Shown here: piece by piece, positions 62,980 to 64,000 of the stretch
Numbering within the stretch: position 1 is the first letter of the stretch
Layout: each line of letters begins with the position of its first letter
Assembly (NCBI GenBank): GCA_033032175.1
Contig: JAVKPJ010000060.1
Location: 16,192 to 80,191 of the forward strand
Direction: 5' to 3'
Length of the DNA stretch: 64,000 bases
Source of the DNA: Saturnia japonica
Taxonomy: Eukaryota > Arthropoda > Insecta > Lepidoptera > Saturniidae
Made by a program: the position numbers and the translations under genes
Notes under the pieces: model-generated
Told to the model about the DNA's origin: nothing
The model's input: only the letters and a program-made list of their open reading frames with translations
Databases searched by the model: none

Positions 62980-64000
62980 TTTTTTTTTTTTTTTTTTTTT
63001 TTTAACGTGGAGAAACCCGTCATGGGTACACACCCGCCCGGGGGGACGAGTGGTTATGTGAGACTCCTACTCACTAAAACTCCACGGTGTACCATCGGCC
63101 GCCATAGCGGGGCGCACGGGCAATGCGGTTGCAATCTGCCGCGTCGCCCCGGCGGCTGGCCCCAGTCGGGCCTCGGCGCTAAAGAGAGACAGTCTGGTAC
63201 AACCCCAACTGTCTCCCAGACGGCTGAACCAGTGCAATGGGAAGACGGACCCCCCGACCCGTCTCCCCTTGGTCCAGCAAGGGCAGAGGAAGGAGGCAAA
63301 AGCGCCCCCCCTTCTACCCAACGTCTACGCTAACCTCTGCTGAGGTATTTGGCATCGGCGGCGCCTTGCCCTTGGTGGCCGGCGGCCTGCAGCTAGCTCC
63401 TCCCATTTGGTGGCCAGACGGGCTCCCAGCATCGGCACAAACAGCACAGTGATGCTTTTCAGCACACTGCAACGCTTTGTGTCCGGGCAACCCGCACCGG
63501 AAGCATAAGCTTCCCCGGTCGACAGTCGACGGACAGAGTGGGCGCGTGTGGCCTACACCCATGCACTTAAAACAGCGCATGGGCCCACCCTCCAGGAGGC
63601 GCACACGCGCCGCACTCCACCCGACCAGGAGACGACCTGCCTCCACCAAACTTCTTGCAGCGGTAGCTGGAAGCGATAAGTGTACCGCTCCCATGCCCCT
63701 GCTATAGGCTCGTATGGGCCCAGCTCTGATAAGAGCTTGCTCACAGCCAGCCTTCGCTGCTGCAGCCGCCACGACCTCATCGACCATAACTGACTCGTCA
63801 AGGCCTATAATCCTCACGTTGGCTTTTTTAATGGGCCGGGCCACTGTGGCCACATCTCCTATTAGCTCACGGAGCTGTTGAGCCAGCTTTTCAGCCTGCT
63901 CTGATCCCCGCGCACCAGGGATTTCGATAAGCCGTGACCCTGATGCAGTGGGCCGAAGCGAAATCTTCTCTATTCCCAATTCGGCCACCTCAATTCGGTC
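62980..64000 (-). mobile_element. Family B element, copy B6, cut by window edge
   Basis: Tail 62980-63003, fold 63006-63086, B-type 3' UTR, and Gag running off the right edge. The 3' UTR follows the Gag stop directly, so this is again an ORF2-less copy. Confidence 0.87.
63314..64000 (-). CDS. ORF1 (Gag) of B6, C-terminal part, 5' outside window
   Basis: One open frame of about 228 codons from the edge to TAG at 63314. It covers the end of the core domain (PTASGSRLIEIPGARGSEQA) and three knuckles (CFKCMGVGHTRPLC; CFRCGLPGHKALQC; CAVC...H...C). No break in the part seen. Confidence 0.87.
   Translation of the reverse strand, partial: DRIEVAELGIEKISLRPTASGSRLIEIPGARGSEQAEKLAQQLRELIGDVATVARPIKKANVRIIGLDESVMVDEVVAAAAAKAGCEQALIRAGPIRAYSRGMGAVHLSLPATAARSLVEAGRLLVGWSAARVRLLEGGPMRCFKCMGVGHTRPLCPSTVDRGSLCFRCGLPGHKALQCAEKHHCAVCADAGSPSGHQMGGASCRPPATKGKAPPMPNTSAEVSVDVG

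Noticed and set aside
1132..63086. Reading the 3' cloverleaf as a tRNA or tRNA-derived SINE head
   Set aside because: It has a 7-bp outer stem and a 5-bp arm with a 7-nt loop, but no anticodon logic, no conserved T-loop or box A/B sequences and extra bases between arms. It lies at the 3' end, not the 5' end. The likeness is in shape only.

Overview
The window is retrotransposon-packed telomeric or subtelomeric DNA of an arthropod, most likely an insect, because the only non-element sequence is short runs of CCTAA/TTAGG, the insect-type telomere repeat. These runs total only about 265 bp of 64 kb. Every other stretch belongs to non-LTR retroelements. No host gene, tRNA or rRNA is visible. The species and order cannot be told from this sequence. 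The C-rich strand is the + strand, so the chromosome end should lie to the left.

Layout. One + strand element tail (1-1084) ends in poly(A) joined to CCTAA. After it come about 23 minus-strand units in head-to-tail order, each starting at its left end with a poly(T) tract (its antisense poly(A) tail). The tail almost always begins after the CC of CCTAA, and the 5' side resumes at AA, so insertion is between T and A of CCTAA. This phase and orientation (sense poly(A)-GGTTAGG) fit the telomere-specific SART group of the R1 clade. I name the families by structure. S (7573-12977), C (13005-18639 chimera; 24358-29498; 29499-32386; 46470-51466; 51481-57698) and D (33309-39519; 40842-46469; 57708-58244) encode ORF1 (Gag, three CCHC knuckles) and ORF2 (APE endonuclease, reverse transcriptase, C-terminal CCHC). 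B (2044-4794; 4804-7568; 18644-21413; 58254-61014; 61019-62970; 62980-end) encodes Gag only and goes straight from the ORF1 stop into an S-like 3' UTR. A (1132-2029; 21458-22358; 32391-33295) and N (23335-24357; 39719-40807) are about 0.9-1.1 kb and non-coding.

How they may work together. Eight 5' ends carry an HDV-like self-cleaving ribozyme (75-79 nt) with covarying P1 and P2; such ribozymes are known for SART elements. All families end in the same four-helix, cloverleaf-like RNA fold directly before the poly(A), with compensatory changes in the stems between families. A natural reading is that ORF2 of S (and perhaps C/D) copies B, A and N in trans through this shared 3' fold, a HeT-A-like division of labour in a TTAGG telomere. 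A and N also hold arrays of 6 and 11 small hairpins whose stems covary between repeats. This array is the least familiar structure here.

Many reading frames are broken by 1-nt indels. Near-identical duplicated segments (22824-24357 with 39208-40741; 24660-29498 with 46470-51316) differ mostly by such indels, so part of the apparent decay may be long-read error or misassembly. Four junctions (about 22823, 24358, 29499, 46470) join elements without poly(A) or CCTAA and look like recombination or assembly joins.
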